A stretch of 64,000 bases of DNA, taken from positions 70,238 through 134,237 of the forward strand of contig CAZVGO010000051.1 of NCBI GenBank assembly GCA_964626755.1. Direction: 5' to 3'. Under the pieces are notes generated by a model. The model saw nothing but the letters and a program-made list of their open reading frames with translations, did no database searches and was not told the origin of the DNA. Of this stretch, positions 16,016 through 24,991 are shown in pieces. Within the stretch, counting starts at the first letter, position 1, and each line of letters opens with the position of its first letter. The stretch is from JACDAV01 sp964626755. Lineage in GTDB: Bacteria; Chloroflexota; Limnocylindria; Limnocylindrales; CSP1-4. A program made the translations under genes and the position numbers.

Positions 16016-18151
16016 TCAACGGCCCCCGCGGACCTTCGGCAGCGGCGGCAGCCCGCGCTTCCGCGCGACGAGGTAGTGGCGGAACCAGTCGCGGACCTGA
16101 ACGATGTTCTCGACCCGCCGGAACGGCGTGCCCGAGCGGGTCAGCTCGTGCGTCTCGTCCGGGACCCGCATCATGCGCACGGGTCGGCGGTGTGACCGGA
16201 CGACCGTGAACAGTGCCTCCGCCTGGCCGATGGTCGTCCGCAGGTCGCGCTCGCTGTGCTGGATGAGGAGCGGCGTGCGGATCTTGTCGGCGTAGGTGAG
16301 CGGTGAGATCTGGCGGAAGTACTCGGGGTCCTTCCATGGCGTCGCCCCGAACTCGAACTCCGCCCACTCCCCGCCGCTGATGTCGCCGGTCAGGAAGAGC
16401 ATTGCCATGTCGCTGACGCTGCGGCAGGTGACGGCAGCCGCGAACCGCTGGTCCTTGGCCACGATCCAGTTCGTGAGATAGCCGCCGTATGATCCGCCGG
16501 TCACGCCGAGCCGGTCGGCATGAGCGAGCTTGTCCGCGACGAGGGCGTCGACGCCGGCGAGGACGTCGCGCATGGGCCCGTCGCCCCAGTCCCGCAGGTT
16601 GGCCTCGTTGAACGCCCGGCCATAGCCCTCCGACCCGCGCGGGTTCGAGTAGAAGACACTCATCCCGCTCGCGGCGAGGACCTGGAACTCCCAGCACGGC
16701 GACCAGCCGTACAGGGTGTGCGGGCCGCCGTGGATCTCGGTCACGACCGGCTGGCGGCCCGAGCCGGCGGGGATCAGCCAGCCCTGGATCTCGCGGGCGT
16801 CGACGGTGACCCGGCGCTCGATCGGTTGGCGCAGCTCGATCTCCGACATCACCTCGGCGTTCAGGTCCGTGAGCCGGCGGCTCCGGATCGAGCTGCGGCT
16901 GCCCCGCCGGCCGGCCAGCTCGAGGAGATGGACGTCCGGAAGGTCGGTCGGCGTCGACCGGATGAATGCGATCGTCGAGCCGCCCCGGGCCCCGGCGACC
17001 TGGTCGAACGAGGAGACGTAGTGACGGTCCATCGTGACCCGCTCGATCTCACCGTCCGCGGTCCCGATCCGCCACAGCTCCATGCTGCCGTCAATTGGGG
17101 CGGTGAAGGTCAGCCATGCCCCGTCGGCAGACGCGACGAGGCGTGGGCCTTCGCCGACCGTCACGTCGCTGTTCATCGATGAGCCAGGCATGAGGTCGTG
17201 GCGGTCGGACAGGTTGCGTCCGCCACCCGCCACCGCGTCGGAGCCGTCCGCGGCGAAGAGCCAGATGTCGGACCGGTAGAGGTTGGCGGGCTTCCGCCCG
17301 CCGAGCGCGGCGATCGTGCGGCCGTCCGGCAGCCACGTCGGCGTCCCGAACAGGGAGTCCGAGCCGCTGGTGATCCGGGTGACCTTGCCGGTCTCGACTT
17401 CGACGACGAACAGGTCGCCCCGGAAGCGCAGGTCGTGGTCCGGCCGGCGGTTCGCCGCAAATGCGATCAGCGTTCCATCCGGCGACCAGGCAGCGCCCTC
17501 CTCGGCCGTTGGCCCGTCGGTCAGCCGGCGAGCCTCGCCGGTGGCGACATCGACGATCCACAGGTGGGGAACCCGGTCGTACGTGAAGCCGGCACCGTTG
17601 AGCATGTAGTTGAGGCGGTCGATGTAGCGGTAGTCGGACTCGGGCGGGCTGCCCGGCTCGGGCTTCCGGGCCTTGCCCCGGAGCCGGGCGTCGAGCTTCC
17701 GGGTCGCGCCGACCGAACTGGTCGCGACGAGGAGCCGGCGACCGTCGGGGGACCACTCGAATCCCTCGACGCCGCGCGGCAGGTCGGTCAGGCGGCGTGC
17801 CTCGCCGCCGTCGAGCGGGAGCAGGTGGACCTGGACGCCGTCCTCACGGTCCTTCGGGTCCTTCGGCGCCTCCGGCTCCTCCTCGACCGCGAGGCGGCGA
17901 TCGGAGAGAAAGGCGAGCGTCCGGCCGTCCGGCGAGAATCGCGGCTGGCGGTCATGCTTCGACCCGAGCGTGACCTGGCGGGCGGGGCTGGCGCCGTCCG
18001 TCGATGCGAGCCAGACCGCGTGCCGGTAGCCGTCGTGGCCGGGGGCGACGGTCTGGACGGTGCACGCGACGAGGCGCCCATCGGGCGACAGGCGCGGTTC
18101 GGTCGGGACGCGCAGCCGGGACAGGTCTTCGGAGCGCGGCGGTCGGGCCAT
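16016..18151 (-). CDS. S9-family peptidase (acylaminoacyl-peptidase / prolyl oligopeptidase type)
   Basis: About 711 residues, normal for the family. The N-terminal half is a seven-bladed TolB/WD-like beta-propeller with repeated 'FSPDGRTLAFLSDRR' and 'WSPDGTLIAFAANRR'. The C-terminal alpha/beta hydrolase has the nucleophile in 'GVTGGSYGGYLTNWIV', the aspartate in 'LLIQHSERDLRT' and the histidine in 'VPDETHELTRSG'. It cleaves short peptides or N-acylated amino acids. There is no signal peptide, so it is cytoplasmic. ATG 18151 is preferred (GAGG about 11 bases upstream); a GTG at 18169 is the alternative. It is divergent from the ligase-like gene. Confidence 0.93.
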   Translation of the reverse strand: MARPPRSEDLSRLRVPTEPRLSPDGRLVACTVQTVAPGHDGYRHAVWLASTDGASPARQVTLGSKHDRQPRFSPDGRTLAFLSDRRLAVEEEPEAPKDPKDREDGVQVHLLPLDGGEARRLTDLPRGVEGFEWSPDGRRLLVATSSVGATRKLDARLRGKARKPEPGSPPESDYRYIDRLNYMLNGAGFTYDRVPHLWIVDVATGEARRLTDGPTAEEGAAWSPDGTLIAFAANRRPDHDLRFRGDLFVVEVETGKVTRITSGSDSLFGTPTWLPDGRTIAALGGRKPANLYRSDIWLFAADGSDAVAGGGRNLSDRHDLMPGSSMNSDVTVGEGPRLVASADGAWLTFTAPIDGSMELWRIGTADGEIERVTMDRHYVSSFDQVAGARGGSTIAFIRSTPTDLPDVHLLELAGRRGSRSSIRSRRLTDLNAEVMSEIELRQPIERRVTVDAREIQGWLIPAGSGRQPVVTEIHGGPHTLYGWSPCWEFQVLAASGMSVFYSNPRGSEGYGRAFNEANLRDWGDGPMRDVLAGVDALVADKLAHADRLGVTGGSYGGYLTNWIVAKDQRFAAAVTCRSVSDMAMLFLTGDISGGEWAEFEFGATPWKDPEYFRQISPLTYADKIRTPLLIQHSERDLRTTIGQAEALFTVVRSHRRPVRMMRVPDETHELTRSGTPFRRVENIVQVRDWFRHYLVARKRGLPPLPKVRGGR

Positions 18152-18209
18152 CGATGCTGCCTCACGCACGGGGGACGCCGCCGAGTCTACCGGCTACCAT
18201 CGGGCGGCG

Positions 18210-18968
18210 ATGTCCAACCAGCTCTCGCTGTCGCTCGAGACGGAGCTGCCGAACCTCCCGGAGACGCTCCGGCCGATGCTCGCGCGGCCGCTGCCGGAGC
18301 CCTTCGACTCGCCGGATCACCTGTTCGAGCCTTCGTGGGGCGGCCTGCGCGCGCTGGCGTTCGTCGGGCCCGCCGCCACCGCCGGGTCGGGCGAGGTCAG
18401 GCTCATCGACGTCGACGGCGTCGACGTCGGCACCCGGCTGACCGAGCTCGCCGGCCTCGCGGTTCGCGTCGACGCCCGATCGGCGGTCCTCGACGGAGAG
18501 CTCGTCGTGGTCGACTCGGCCGGCCGGGCCGACCCGAAGGAGCTCGCGGCACGGATCGCCGGCCGGGCCGGCCGGCCGGTCGCCTATCTCGCGTTCGACC
18601 TGCTCCACCTCGATGGCCGGTCGCTGCTCGGCGTCCCGCTGGCCAAGCGACGGGAGCTGCTCCGCCGTGTGCTCCGGCCGGGCGACGAGGTCGTCGCGGT
18701 GCCCGCGATCTCCGACGAGGGCCGAGCGCTGTTCGATGCCGTCGTGGCCCAGGGGATCGCCGGCGTGATGGCCCGCCAGCGGACGAGCCCGTACCTGCCG
18801 GGCGTACGCAGCCGGTTGTGGCGGTTCATCGCCGCGGGGCCGGCAGGGGGTGCGGTGCCGGGCTCCGCCGCGGACGACCCGCCTGTTCCGGCCAGCGCTC
18901 CGGTCCTCGCGCTCATCCGCCGGCTGCCGCTCCTCGAAGAGGACGACGAGGGCGCGGCGGGTTCCTAG
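18210..18968 (+). CDS. ATP-dependent DNA ligase-like protein with lost catalytic residues
   Basis: 252 residues resembling the adenylation domain of ATP-dependent (LigD-type) DNA ligases: 'RPMLARPLPEPFD', 'AVLDGELVVVDSAGR', 'AYLAFDLLHLDGRSLLGVPL' and 'SPYLPGVRSRLW' are all in the right order. The motif I core E-x-K-x-D-G is E40-P-S-W-G-G here, so the lysine that receives AMP is Ser42 and the aspartate is Gly44. Motif IV E-G-(I/V)-(V/M)-A-K becomes A184-G-V-M-A-R189, and the motif V lysines are absent. It therefore should not be an active ligase. The frame is intact and coding-like, suggesting a retained pseudoenzyme. It shares a CTAG stop with the convergent ABC permease. Confidence 0.8.
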   Translation: MSNQLSLSLETELPNLPETLRPMLARPLPEPFDSPDHLFEPSWGGLRALAFVGPAATAGSGEVRLIDVDGVDVGTRLTELAGLAVRVDARSAVLDGELVVVDSAGRADPKELAARIAGRAGRPVAYLAFDLLHLDGRSLLGVPLAKRRELLRRVLRPGDEVVAVPAISDEGRALFDAVVAQGIAGVMARQRTSPYLPGVRSRLWRFIAAGPAGGAVPGSAADDPPVPASAPVLALIRRLPLLEEDDEGAAGS

Positions 18969-20260
18969 CGGGCCCCGCGGGCCGCGGATACCAGCGCGCG
19001 GAACCCCGGCCGCTGTCCGTACAGCAGCACGCCCGCCGCGTAGACCCGGATCGCGACCACATACGTGGCACCGATCGCCACGACGAGCAGGCCGATCGAA
19101 ACGACGACCTCCCACACTTCGACACGGCCGAGGGTGAGCCGCGGCAGCATGACGAACGGGCTCCAGAACGGGATCAACGACGCGAGGCGGATGAACCAGG
19201 TCGTCCCGCCGGTCAGGGCGAGGATCGAGAGCAGGTAGCCACCGATCGCCACGAGGCTGAGCGGGAGCGCGATGACCTGGAGGTCCTCGGCGCGGCTGAC
19301 GAGCGAGCCCGCCGCGGCGTAGACGAGGGCATAGAGCGTAAACCCCAGGACGAAGTAGCCGGCGTAGGCGAGCAGCAGCCCCGGCGTCAGGCCCTGGAAG
19401 GATGGCGTGAGCGACGAGCCCGGGCCGAGCAGCATATGGGCGAGCCGGTCCTCCACGGCGAGCGCCGCGATCGCGGCGACGAGAATCGTCCCGTATTGCG
19501 TCAGGCCGGCCAGCCCGATCCCGAAGACCTTGCCGACGACGAGCTGGCGGGCCGACGCGGCGCTGATCATCAGCTCCATGACCCGGCTCGTCTTCTCGGT
19601 GACGACCCCGGCCGCGACCCACATGCCGTAGATCACGATCGTCAGGAAGATGATGAACACGAACACGATCCCGACGATGCGGCGGCCGGCATAGTCGGCG
19701 ACGGCGAGCGGGGGGCCTTCGCCCGTATTGCCCGTGCGGAGGAGCTGGACGTCCGGCATCTGGAAGGCGCCGCTCGGGTTGTTCGCGCTGTAATCGAGGA
19801 CCGCCACGCCGAACGCGCCGATCGACAGCTGCTGGAGGCGATCGTCGCCGATCGTCTCGCCGACATGGAACTCGAACGAGAGACGGCCGCTCGCGCCACG
19901 TGCGGCGACGATCACCGAGTCGACGGTGTCACCCAGCGCCGCGAGGCTGGCGGCGCGGTCGGACGCGGCCTCGACCCGGAACGGCGCGCCGGCCGCCTCT
20001 CCGGCGAGCGCCCCGTTGAGGATGCCATCGAGGATGCCGATCGTGCGGGCTGAGAGCTGCGGGGAGTCGGCGATCACGGCGACCCGGGTGACTGTCCCCT
20101 GGTCGAGGATCCGGACGAACAGCGGCGCAAACGCGACGAGGACCGCGAGCGTCGCGAGGAGCACCGTCGAGACGTGGAAGAGGCGGCTCCTGACCCGCTC
20201 GCCGTACTCGCGCCGGGCGACGATCATCGCGTTCGGAAGGAGCGGGTCGCGGGCGCTCAC
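18965..20260 (-). CDS. ABC-2 type exporter permease (NatB-like)
   Basis: 431 residues from the GTG at 20260, which overlaps the stop of the ATPase gene (GTGA). A first membrane helix near residue 35 is followed by a large extracytoplasmic domain (about 55-190). Six helices then follow, including 'IVFVFIIFLTIVIYGMWVAA', 'EKTSRVMELMISAASARQLV' and 'GYFVLGFTLYALVYAAAGSL', which are characteristic of NatB/YhaP-type permeases. In Bacillus the NatAB pair exports sodium; other relatives export drugs or lipids. Substrate here is not determinable. The longer upstream reading frame lies inside the ATPase gene and is not used. Confidence 0.87.
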   Translation of the reverse strand: MSARDPLLPNAMIVARREYGERVRSRLFHVSTVLLATLAVLVAFAPLFVRILDQGTVTRVAVIADSPQLSARTIGILDGILNGALAGEAAGAPFRVEAASDRAASLAALGDTVDSVIVAARGASGRLSFEFHVGETIGDDRLQQLSIGAFGVAVLDYSANNPSGAFQMPDVQLLRTGNTGEGPPLAVADYAGRRIVGIVFVFIIFLTIVIYGMWVAAGVVTEKTSRVMELMISAASARQLVVGKVFGIGLAGLTQYGTILVAAIAALAVEDRLAHMLLGPGSSLTPSFQGLTPGLLLAYAGYFVLGFTLYALVYAAAGSLVSRAEDLQVIALPLSLVAIGGYLLSILALTGGTTWFIRLASLIPFWSPFVMLPRLTLGRVEVWEVVVSIGLLVVAIGATYVVAIRVYAAGVLLYGQRPGFRALVSAARGAR

Positions 20261-21267
20261 GCTGCGGGCCCGCCGGCTCGGGGCGCGGTCGCCGGCCGTC
20301 GAGGCGCGCCGCCCGATCGTCGGTCGCCCGTCGATGCCGCAGGCGCGAGGGTCACGTCCTCGTCGACCGGCCGCCCGACGTGGTCGATGAACACCTGCTC
20401 GAGCGATGGGTCGGCGATCTCGAAGTGGGTCACCCGGAGCCCCCGGGAGAGGGCGGCCGCGAGCACCGCGTCCGGCTCGACGCCCTCGTCCACCTCCACC
20501 TCCGAGCGCTCGATCCCGGGGCGGATGACCCGGGCACCCGGGACGTCGGCGATCCAGCGGAGCTGATGGTCGCCCGCGATCCCGAGGATGACCATCCGGC
20601 GGCCGGTCGAGCGCTTCACCTGGGCGAGCGTCCCACCCACGACGACCCGGCCGCGATCCACGATCGCGACCGACTCGCACATCGCCTCCGCCGCCTCCAT
20701 CTGGTGGGTCGAGAAGATGAGCGTCTTGCCTCGGTCGCGGAGCTCGAGGAACGCCTCCCGCAGGAGTGCCACGTTCACCGGGTCGAGGCCGGTGAACGGC
20801 TCGTCCATGAGGAGGACCTCCGGATCGTGGAGGATGGCCGCGAGGAACTGGATCTTCTGCTGGTTGCCCTTCGACAGCTCGTCGGCCCGGCGGTCGGCGA
20901 AGTCCGGGACGCGGAAGCGGGCCAGCCAGGCGCGCGCCTCCCGGGCGGCCACGTCCTTCGGGACCCCGTACAGGCCGCCGAAGAAGACGAGCTGCTCGAG
21001 GACGGTCATCCGGGGGTAGAGGCCGCGCTCCTCCGGCAGGTAGCCCCAGGTCCGGCGCGGCAGGGCCTCGCTCGGCGAGCCGTTCCAGTAGATCGCGCCG
21101 GAGTCGGCCCGGAGCACGCCCAGGGCGATCCGCATCGTGGTCGTCTTGCCGGCCCCGTTGGCCCCGAGGAACCCGAACACCTGGCCGCGCGGCACCTCGA
21201 ATGACAGCCGGTCGAGGGCCACGATCGAGGCGAATCGCTTCGTGACTGAGTCAAGGACAAGGGACAT
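20257..21267 (-). CDS. ABC exporter ATP-binding protein (NatA-like)
   Basis: 336 residues: Walker A 'GANGAGKTTTM', Q-loop region 'WGYLPEERGLYPRMTV', signature 'ELSKGNQQKIQFLAA' (the canonical LSGGQ replaced by LSKGN, usual in this subfamily), Walker B 'VLLMDEPFTGLDP' and H-loop 'IFSTHQMEAAE'. The C-terminal 100 residues form the accessory DUF4162-type domain plus a low-complexity tail. It energises the permease at 18965-20260, with which it is translationally coupled. The pair is upstream-most in its operon; the 285-base gap before DUF971 is the promoter region. Confidence 0.92.
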   Translation of the reverse strand: MSLVLDSVTKRFASIVALDRLSFEVPRGQVFGFLGANGAGKTTTMRIALGVLRADSGAIYWNGSPSEALPRRTWGYLPEERGLYPRMTVLEQLVFFGGLYGVPKDVAAREARAWLARFRVPDFADRRADELSKGNQQKIQFLAAILHDPEVLLMDEPFTGLDPVNVALLREAFLELRDRGKTLIFSTHQMEAAEAMCESVAIVDRGRVVVGGTLAQVKRSTGRRMVILGIAGDHQLRWIADVPGARVIRPGIERSEVEVDEGVEPDAVLAAALSRGLRVTHFEIADPSLEQVFIDHVGRPVDEDVTLAPAASTGDRRSGGAPRRPATAPRAGGPAA

Positions 21268-21552
21268 CCGGGGCAGGATAGGCTCGCCGAGCCCTCCGGC
21301 CGCATGGCCCGATGGTCCCGAGGCCCGAGGGCGAGTTGCGCCAGACGCACATAACAGACCGGATCACCTCCGGTTCGGGCGCCGTGGTGCGTCCGGGACA
21401 CGATTTGTCGCGGTTCGTGCCCCCAGGGCACGGATTCGCCCGTTCAACCGCCGGTCAACCGCCGAACCGGTTGCTTATGTGCTCCACGCGCAACTCCGCG
21501 CGGGCGGGGCGGGCCGGGCCGGGCTCCGGCACCCCTCCCCTACAATGGCCTC
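21268..21552. other. Divergent intergenic region with hairpin and direct repeats
   Basis: This 285-base gap separates the divergent ABC exporter and DUF971 genes and has no credible gene. It contains a perfect 7-bp hairpin (CGTGCCC 21416-21422 / GGGCACG 21426-21432, 3-base loop), then two direct copies of TCAACCGCCG about 11 bases apart, followed by the palindrome AACCGGTT. These may be operator sites for either gene; I recognise no named regulator motif. Confidence 0.4.
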
Positions 21553-21984
21553 GTGACCGGCGCCCCGTCCCTCTCCCCGACCGTACCCCGGACGATCCAT
21601 GCCGACCGTGAGGCCGGCACGCTGTCGATCGGCTGGCAGGACGGCCACGCGACCGTCTACGACTTCGTCGCGCTCCGCTGGCTCTGCCCGTGCGCCTACT
21701 GCCGGGGCGAGGCCGGGATGCCGGGCTGGCTCGACTCGCGACCGACCCTCTCCCCGGACCAGACCCGGATGGTCGACATCCAGCTCGTCGGGAACTACGC
21801 GGTCGCGCCGTCCTGGGCGGACGGGCATCGGACCGGCTACTACACCTTCGCCGTGCTTCGGGAGCGTTGCCCTTGCCCCGACTGCAGCGGACGGCGAGCC
21901 GCCGACCCGGCCCTCGCCGGGGCGAAGCCGTCCGGCCACCTGACCCACGCCGCCCCCGCCCCCCACACAGAGGAGTCCCGATGA
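21553..21984 (+). CDS. DUF971 (GBBH-like N-terminal domain) protein
   Basis: 143 residues. The core from about 12 to 110 matches the small domain found at the N terminus of gamma-butyrobetaine hydroxylase and as stand-alone bacterial proteins: 'RTIHADREAGTLSIGWQDGH', 'LRWLCPCAYCRGE', 'VGNYAVAPSWADGHRTGYYT' and 'ERCPCPDCSGRRA'. Two clusters of cysteines (CPCAYC and CPCPDC) suggest metal or iron-sulphur binding; stand-alone members are often near Mrp/Fe-S genes, though not here. GTG start. Its stop overlaps the next start (ATGA), so it is coupled to the YbjQ gene. Confidence 0.85.
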   Translation: MTGAPSLSPTVPRTIHADREAGTLSIGWQDGHATVYDFVALRWLCPCAYCRGEAGMPGWLDSRPTLSPDQTRMVDIQLVGNYAVAPSWADGHRTGYYTFAVLRERCPCPDCSGRRAADPALAGAKPSGHLTHAAPAPHTEESR

Positions 21985-22325
21985 TCGTCGCCACCACTCC
22001 GTTCGTCGCCGGTCACCGGGTCAGCGAGACGAAGGGCCAGGTCTTCGGGCTGGTCGTCCGCAGCCGCGGCCTGGCGGGCAACTTCACAGCCGGGCTCCGC
22101 TCGCTCGTCGGAGGCGAGATCAGGGAGTACACGGAGCTCCTCGAGGACACCCGCCGCCAGGCGATCGATCGGCTCGTGAAGAACGCCTCGCTGATGGGCG
22201 CCAACGCGGTCATCTCGATGCGCTTCGACAGCTCGGGGCTGGCCAACACGATGTCGGAGATCGTGGCGTACGGGACGGCGGTCGTCGTCGTGCCTGACGC
22301 CGGCGCCCCGCAGGCCAGCGAGTAG
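21981..22325 (+). CDS. YbjQ family (heavy-metal-binding domain-like) protein
   Basis: 114 residues, the family's usual length. Characteristic stretches are 'ETKGQVFGLVVRSRGLAGNF', 'GEIREYTELLEDTRRQAIDR' and 'MGANAVISMRFDSS' followed by 'EIVAYGTAVVV'. The family forms a pentameric beta-rich fold of unknown function and is sometimes called a putative heavy-metal-binding protein, without strong evidence. ATG at 21981 overlaps the DUF971 stop and has AGAGGAG upstream. It is the second gene of a three-gene unit (21553-22680). Confidence 0.88.
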   Translation: MIVATTPFVAGHRVSETKGQVFGLVVRSRGLAGNFTAGLRSLVGGEIREYTELLEDTRRQAIDRLVKNASLMGANAVISMRFDSSGLANTMSEIVAYGTAVVVVPDAGAPQASE

Positions 22326-22329
22326 CGGG

Positions 22330-22680
22330 ATGGGCTCGTTCGGGCTGATCCGCGGGGTCATGTTCCTGGCCGGGGCAGCCCTCGTCGTCGCCGGCTTCGC
22401 CTCGCTCGGCTTCGGCGAGCTGTCTTTCGCCAACGGCTTGTGGCTGATCGGCCTGGGCGGCGTCCTGATGATCGTTGTCGTCCTCGAACGCCGGCGCTAC
22501 CGGTCCGAGACGGCCGAGCGGTCGAACGATCCGATCGGGCCGGGAGGCGGCGAGACCGAGGCGGTCGAACCTCGATTCCGGCCGACCGACGAGGTGTTCG
22601 TCGACCCCACGACCCGGCGCACCATGCGCGTCCTCGTCGACCCCCGGACGGGCGAGCGCCGCTACGTCGCTGAGGCCTGA
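22330..22680 (+). CDS. Small two-helix membrane protein with basic/acidic cytoplasmic tail
   Basis: 116 residues that I do not assign to a named family. Two hydrophobic helices ('VMFLAGAALVVAGFASLGF' and 'GLWLIGLGGVLMIVVVL') are separated by a short loop. The roughly 65-residue hydrophilic tail ends in 'RPTDEVFVDPTTRRTMRVLV' and then 'RTGERRYVAEA', a short repeat-like unit ('VDP.T..RMRV.VDP.TGERRY') seen at the ends of various small bacterial proteins. The start is 4 bases after the YbjQ stop. It is probably co-expressed with DUF971 and YbjQ; function unknown. Confidence 0.7.
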   Translation: MGSFGLIRGVMFLAGAALVVAGFASLGFGELSFANGLWLIGLGGVLMIVVVLERRRYRSETAERSNDPIGPGGGETEAVEPRFRPTDEVFVDPTTRRTMRVLVDPRTGERRYVAEA

Positions 22681-22783
22681 TTCGCCGCCCACCGGTACCG
22701 TCGGGCCAGGGGCGGAGCGCCGGTCAGGTGCTATTCTCGGCGGCCCGGCAGTCTGCCGGCCCCCAGGAGCCCGAGCGAACCCG

Positions 22784-24991
22784 ATGACCGCTGTTCGACC
22801 CGGCTCCCCGAGCACCTCCAAGGCCCCGCCGGCGACGAACGGTACGGGGGCCGAGCCGGCCCGCCGCAAGGCCCGCGGACGGCGCAACGGGCCGCTTCCC
22901 TACCTCAACCGCGAGCTGTCCTGGCTCGAGTTCAACAGTCGCGTTCTCCACGAGGCCCGCGACCCGCGCAACCCGCTGCTCGAGCGGGTGAGGTTCCTGA
23001 CGATCTTCGCCTCGAACCTCGACGAGTTCTTCCAGGTCCGGATCTCCGGCCTCAGGCAGCAGCTCCAGGCGGACGCCCACGTGGCCTCGCCCGACGGGCG
23101 GACGGCCGCGGAGCAGCTCGGGGCCGCCCGAGACCGGGTCCTCGGGCTCATCGGCGAACAGTCCTCGATCTACGCCGACGTCCGCAAGGAGCTCGCCGCG
23201 AGCGGCATCGAGATCGTCAAGTACTCCAGGGTTCCGGACCATCACCCGGCCCTCCGACAGCGGTTCATCGAGGAGATCTTCCCGGTCCTGACGCCGCTGG
23301 CGGTCGACCCGGGACACCCGTTCCCGTACATCTCGACGCTCAGCCTCTCGATCGCGGTCGGGTTGCGAGACCCGGAAACCGGCGAGCGCCACTTCGCCAG
23401 GGTGAAGATCCCCTCGATCCTGCCGCGACTGATCGAGATCGACCACCACCGGTTCGTGCTCATCGACCAGGTGATTGCCGCGAACCTCGACCTCCTGTTC
23501 TCGGGCATGGAGATCCTCGAGCACCACCTCTTCCGGGTGACCCGCAATGCCGACCTGGCGATCGAGGAGGACGAGGCCGACGACCTGCTCATGGCGATCG
23601 AGGAGGAGCTCCGCCGGCGGCGGTTCGGGGCGGCAGTCCGGATCGAGGTCGAACGGTCGATGCCGGAGGCGACCCGCCAGATCCTTCAGCGCGGCATCGG
23701 CCTGGGCGAGGAGGACTGCTTCGAGATCCGGGGCATGCTCGACCTGACCTCGCTCCGCGAGATCACCGAGCTCGACCGGCCGGACCTCAAGGCGGCCCCC
23801 TGGACGCCGGTGACGCCGGCGCGTCTGGCCCCGGCCGCCGAGGACGAGCCGGCCGACGTTTTCGCGGCGATCCGGGCCGGCGACATCCTCGTCCACCACC
23901 CGTACGAGAGCTTCGCCGCGTCCGTCGAGCGGTTCATCACCCAGGCCGCCGACGACCCGGACGTCCTCACGATCAAGCAGACCCTGTACCGGACGTCGGG
24001 CGACTCGCCGATCGTCCGTGACCTCATCCGCGCTGCCGAGCGCGGCAAGCAGGTCGTCGTGCTGGTCGAGATCAAGGCCCGCTTCGACGAAGAGGCGAAC
24101 ATCGTCTGGGCGCGCAAGCTCGAGCAGGCCGGCGCCCACGTCGTGTACGGCCTCGTCGGCCTCAAGACCCACTCGAAGACCCTGCTCGTCGTCCGGCGCG
24201 AGGGCTCCGGCCTGCGCCGCTACGTCCACATCGGGACCGGCAACTACAACCCCCGCACGGCGCGGCTGTACGTCGATCTTGGGCTCCTGTCGTGCCGAAC
24301 GGACCTCGGTGCCGACGTCACCGACATGTTCAACGTCCTGACCGGGCTTTCCCGCCAGCGGACGTTCCGCCGCCTGCTCGTGGCGCCCCACAGCCTGCGC
24401 AGCCGGTTCCTCGACCTGGTCGAACGCGAGATCGGGCACGCCGCGGCCGGACGGGCGGCGCGGATCGTGCTCAAGCTCAACGCGATCGTCGACGTCGCCT
24501 GCATCAACGCTCTCTATCGCGCGTCGCAGGCCGGGGTGGAGGTCGATCTGATCATTCGCGCGGCCTGCGCACTACGCCCCGGTCTGCCCGGCGTGTCAGA
24601 CCGGATCCGGGTGCGCTCGATCGTCGGCGAATTCCTCGAGCACTCGCGGATCTTCGGTTTCGCCAACGGTGGAGAGCAGGAGTGGTACATCGGCTCGGCC
24701 GACCTGATGGACCGCAACCTCGACCGCCGGGTCGAGGCGGTGGTCCCGGTCGATGATCCCGAGGCACAGGCGCGGATCGCTGAGGTCATCGAGGTCATGC
24801 TGGCCGACGACCGCCGATCGTGGCAGCTGGGCTCGGACGCGGTCTGGCGGCGGACCGAGGAGATCGTCGGTCGGCCCGGCACGACCGACACCCACCAGGT
24901 CCTCAGGGAACGGGCGCTCCTGTCCGGCCACGTCGCCGCGGTTCCCCACGTGCCCCACTCGGCGACGGGCTCGCTGGACCCGCGAGCTTGA
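22784..24991 (+). CDS. ppk1: Polyphosphate kinase 1
   Basis: 735 residues. Reversibly polymerises the gamma-phosphate of ATP into polyphosphate. Conserved features include 'YLNRELSWLEFNSRVLHEA' and 'FLTIFASNLDEFFQVRISGL' at the N terminus, 'DILVHHPYESFAASVERFI', 'KQTLYRTSGDSPIV', the phospholipase-D-like active-site segments 'GLKTHSKTLLVVRR' and 'HIGTGNYNPRTARLY', and the second histidine in 'EFLEHSRIFGFANGG'. The ATG at 22784 is the best start; a disordered 40-residue basic N terminus precedes the family domain. A possible -10 (TATTCT, 22732-22737) lies upstream. The CYTH-CHAD gene overlaps its stop. Confidence 0.96.
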   Translation: MTAVRPGSPSTSKAPPATNGTGAEPARRKARGRRNGPLPYLNRELSWLEFNSRVLHEARDPRNPLLERVRFLTIFASNLDEFFQVRISGLRQQLQADAHVASPDGRTAAEQLGAARDRVLGLIGEQSSIYADVRKELAASGIEIVKYSRVPDHHPALRQRFIEEIFPVLTPLAVDPGHPFPYISTLSLSIAVGLRDPETGERHFARVKIPSILPRLIEIDHHRFVLIDQVIAANLDLLFSGMEILEHHLFRVTRNADLAIEEDEADDLLMAIEEELRRRRFGAAVRIEVERSMPEATRQILQRGIGLGEEDCFEIRGMLDLTSLREITELDRPDLKAAPWTPVTPARLAPAAEDEPADVFAAIRAGDILVHHPYESFAASVERFITQAADDPDVLTIKQTLYRTSGDSPIVRDLIRAAERGKQVVVLVEIKARFDEEANIVWARKLEQAGAHVVYGLVGLKTHSKTLLVVRREGSGLRRYVHIGTGNYNPRTARLYVDLGLLSCRTDLGADVTDMFNVLTGLSRQRTFRRLLVAPHSLRSRFLDLVEREIGHAAAGRAARIVLKLNAIVDVACINALYRASQAGVEVDLIIRAACALRPGLPGVSDRIRVRSIVGEFLEHSRIFGFANGGEQEWYIGSADLMDRNLDRRVEAVVPVDDPEAQARIAEVIEVMLADDRRSWQLGSDAVWRRTEEIVGRPGTTDTHQVLRERALLSGHVAAVPHVPHSATGSLDPRA

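Noticed and set aside
17198..20053. A 951-codon open frame on the plus strand
   Set aside because: It runs antisense to the S9 peptidase and ABC permease, is made of Arg/Gly/Asp/Ala-rich low-complexity sequence and has no recognisable domain. Long antisense frames are expected at this GC content.
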